A stretch of DNA of 34,500 nucleotides from Muribaculaceae bacterium. Lineage in GTDB: Bacteria; Bacteroidota; Bacteroidia; Bacteroidales; Muribaculaceae. The first letter of the stretch is position 1; each line of letters starts with the position of its first letter. This document shows, one piece after another, positions 32,998 through 34,500 of the stretch. The notes under the pieces were generated by a model, which was not told the origin of the DNA, searched no databases, and was given only the letters and a program-made list of their open reading frames with translations. Both the position numbers and the translations under genes were made by a program. The DNA lies in NCBI GenBank assembly GCA_029058745.1, contig JAIDXM010000027.1, positions 1-34,500 of the forward strand, given 5' to 3'.

Positions 32998-34497
32998 ATG
33001 GAATATCCTTTGATTTCAGAATACAGGGAGGCAATCCTCTCGGCAGAAGACAATCTTAATGAGCTGTCTTCGCTCAGACCGGTGCTTGACAGTCATGGCA
33101 ACCCGGTTATGTCAAGCGGTAACTTTGCCGTTGTTTTCAAGATGAAAGATGAAAATGACGGAAAGTATTATGCCGTCAAATGCTTTATCAAGGAACAGGA
33201 AGGGCGAGACGAGAGTTACAGGAAAATTGCTGATGAGCTTGAGGCTGTCTCCTCTTCATACATTTTGCCATTACGATATCTGGCTGACGAACTGTTTGTT
33301 GACTCTCCACAGTGTAATCAGGATGAGTTCCCTGTCGTTGTCATGGAATGGGTGGAAGGGGAAACTCTCGACGCTTATATAAACCGGAATCTGGATAACA
33401 AATACGGGTTGGAGATGCTCAGCTACCGATTCAACCGTCTGTCCGCATGGCTCCTCGCACAGCCGTTTGCCCATGGAGACCTTAAACCGGACAATATCCT
33501 TGTACGCAAGGATGGCTCATTGGTTCTGGTGGATTACGACGGGATGTTCGTCCCTTCAATGGAGGGTGAGAAAGCACGGGAGATCGGCAGCCCAAACTAT
33601 CGGCATCCAATCCGTAGCGACTCCGATTTCAACGAGCACATCGATGATTTCCCGATAGCGGTAATCGCATTGTCTCTGAAAGCCATTGCCTTAAATCCGG
33701 CGTTACGGCGAGATACTGAGATGCTGGACAGACTGCTGTTTGACGAATCTGAATTCAGGGATTTATCCGTATCGAAAACCAACAGTGATATTCAATCTAT
33801 GATTTCGGATAAGGACATATCCCTGCTATATGCCGCTTTCATGATTGCACTGTCAAGGAACTCCCTGGACTTAGTCTCGTTCAGACTATTTATGACGGAT
33901 AAGCCCAGAAAGTCCGACTTTGAAATTGAACGACTCAGTACTGAAGTTTCCGAGTCGGATCTTGCAGAAGGAATTCCCGATGAGTTCGGCGTTTTATATA
34001 GCCCTGACGGGAAGCGTTTATTAAAGTGCAAAGCCAACTACTTAACCAACTATACTATCAAACCGGGTACTAAAGTTATCGGAGACTCGGCATTTTCCTA
34101 CCGTAAGTCATTACAGAACATCAACATTCCTGACTCTGTGACAGCTATCGGAGACTCGGCATTTTACGGGTGTGAGTCATTACAGAGCATTAACATTCCT
34201 GATTCTGTGACGTTTATCGGAAACCGCGCATTTTACTGGTGTGAGTCATTACAGAACATCAACATTCCTGACTCTGTGACAGTTATCGGAGACTCGGCAT
34301 TTTCCGAGTGTAAGTCATTACAGAGCATTAACATTCCTGACTCTGTGACGTTTATCGGAAACTGGGCATTTTACTGGTGTGAGTCATTACAGAGCATCAA
34401 CATTCCTGACTCTGTGACGGCTATCGGAAATAATCCTTTTATAGGAGTATCTTCATTACATCTCAGCAACAAAGATGCAGCCAGAACGGACATATGA
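32998..34497 (+). CDS. Cytoplasmic protein kinase fused to BspA-type leucine-rich repeats
   Basis: A 499-residue protein without a signal peptide. The kinase domain (about 30-290) has a glycine loop (SSGNFAVVFKM), the beta-3 lysine K61 (YAVKCF), the catalytic loop HGDLKPDN (H159, D161, N166) and D-Y-D-G (179-182) in the DFG position. After a linker (about 300-360), five complete 23-residue BspA/LRR_5 repeats run from residue 361, each of the form IGxxAFxxCxSLQxINIPDS followed by VTx, and a degenerate sixth ends the protein. These repeats are usually on secreted surface proteins; here they probably act inside the cell as a target-binding module. The kinase resembles the atypical family of the Ter kinase at 21397-22878. 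Confidence 0.85.
   Translation: MEYPLISEYREAILSAEDNLNELSSLRPVLDSHGNPVMSSGNFAVVFKMKDENDGKYYAVKCFIKEQEGRDESYRKIADELEAVSSSYILPLRYLADELFVDSPQCNQDEFPVVVMEWVEGETLDAYINRNLDNKYGLEMLSYRFNRLSAWLLAQPFAHGDLKPDNILVRKDGSLVLVDYDGMFVPSMEGEKAREIGSPNYRHPIRSDSDFNEHIDDFPIAVIALSLKAIALNPALRRDTEMLDRLLFDESEFRDLSVSKTNSDIQSMISDKDISLLYAAFMIALSRNSLDLVSFRLFMTDKPRKSDFEIERLSTEVSESDLAEGIPDEFGVLYSPDGKRLLKCKANYLTNYTIKPGTKVIGDSAFSYRKSLQNINIPDSVTAIGDSAFYGCESLQSINIPDSVTFIGNRAFYWCESLQNINIPDSVTVIGDSAFSECKSLQSINIPDSVTFIGNWAFYWCESLQSINIPDSVTAIGNNPFIGVSSLHLSNKDAARTDI
34078..34422 (+). repeat. Tandem 69-bp repeats encoding LRR units
   Basis: Five consecutive 69-bp units start at 34078, 34147, 34216, 34285 and 34354. They are nearly identical in DNA, including silent positions. 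Units 2-3 and 4-5 resemble each other as pairs (a 138-bp period), implying a recent two-unit duplication. Such repeats can change number by slippage or recombination. Confidence 0.85.
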
Positions 34498-34500
34498 CAT

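Overview
The window looks like a chromosome segment from a Bacteroidales bacterium. The evidence is a SusC/SusD outer-membrane pair, lipoprotein signal peptides, weak ribosome-binding sites, and repeated promoter-like boxes of the Bacteroidetes form TAnnTTTG, several with a TTTG 19-20 bases upstream. A Muribaculaceae-like or related gut lineage is a guess. I see no rRNA, tRNA, CRISPR array, intact insertion sequence or prophage.

Region 1 (1-6.3 kb) holds accessory genes. A MarR-GNAT fusion regulator with a cupin gene behind it sits under its own palindromic operator. Next comes a deletion scar that joins the C-terminal halves of a MATE pump and an AraC regulator. A minus-strand operon follows: META-domain lipoprotein, SIMPL-domain protein, a 50-residue membrane microprotein, a NimA-like flavoprotein and a hexapeptide acetyltransferase. 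A SugE-type SMR transporter and a 5'-truncated DUF1349 gene complete the region.

Region 2 (6.3-14.2 kb) holds a SusC/SusD pair with no adjacent glycan enzyme and a coiled-coil lipoprotein. Divergent from the lipoprotein is a LytS-type kinase with its LytTR response regulator. The divergent promoter region carries two 11-bp direct repeats spaced 21 bp apart, the geometry of LytTR binding sites.

Region 3 (14.3-26.1 kb) is the centrepiece: a long same-strand Ter-type stress cluster. In order it encodes three TerD-family calcium-binding proteins, a TerY-like vWA protein, a small EF-hand-like/TerB-like protein, a 64-bp perfect palindrome, a second vWA protein, an AIM24-family protein, and a vWA protein with a zinc-ribbon tail. 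These are followed by a PP2C phosphatase, an atypical kinase with a zinc ribbon, a membrane-anchored SPFH-tail-like protein and a P-type Ca2+ ATPase. The vWA/phosphatase/kinase set matches the TerY-P triad described for Ter systems. With the TerD proteins and the calcium pump it suggests a calcium-linked, phosphorylation-controlled, membrane-associated stress or defence module. No TerC is seen.

Region 4 (26.1-32.6 kb) is mostly housekeeping: CTP synthase, a long PurF-like amidophosphoribosyltransferase, two ZIP-family metal transporters (one lacking a key metal-site glutamate) and a nitroreductase-family lipoprotein. Region 5 (32.6-34.5 kb) has a candidate structured leader or small RNA, then a cytoplasmic protein kinase fused to BspA-type leucine-rich repeats that look recently expanded.
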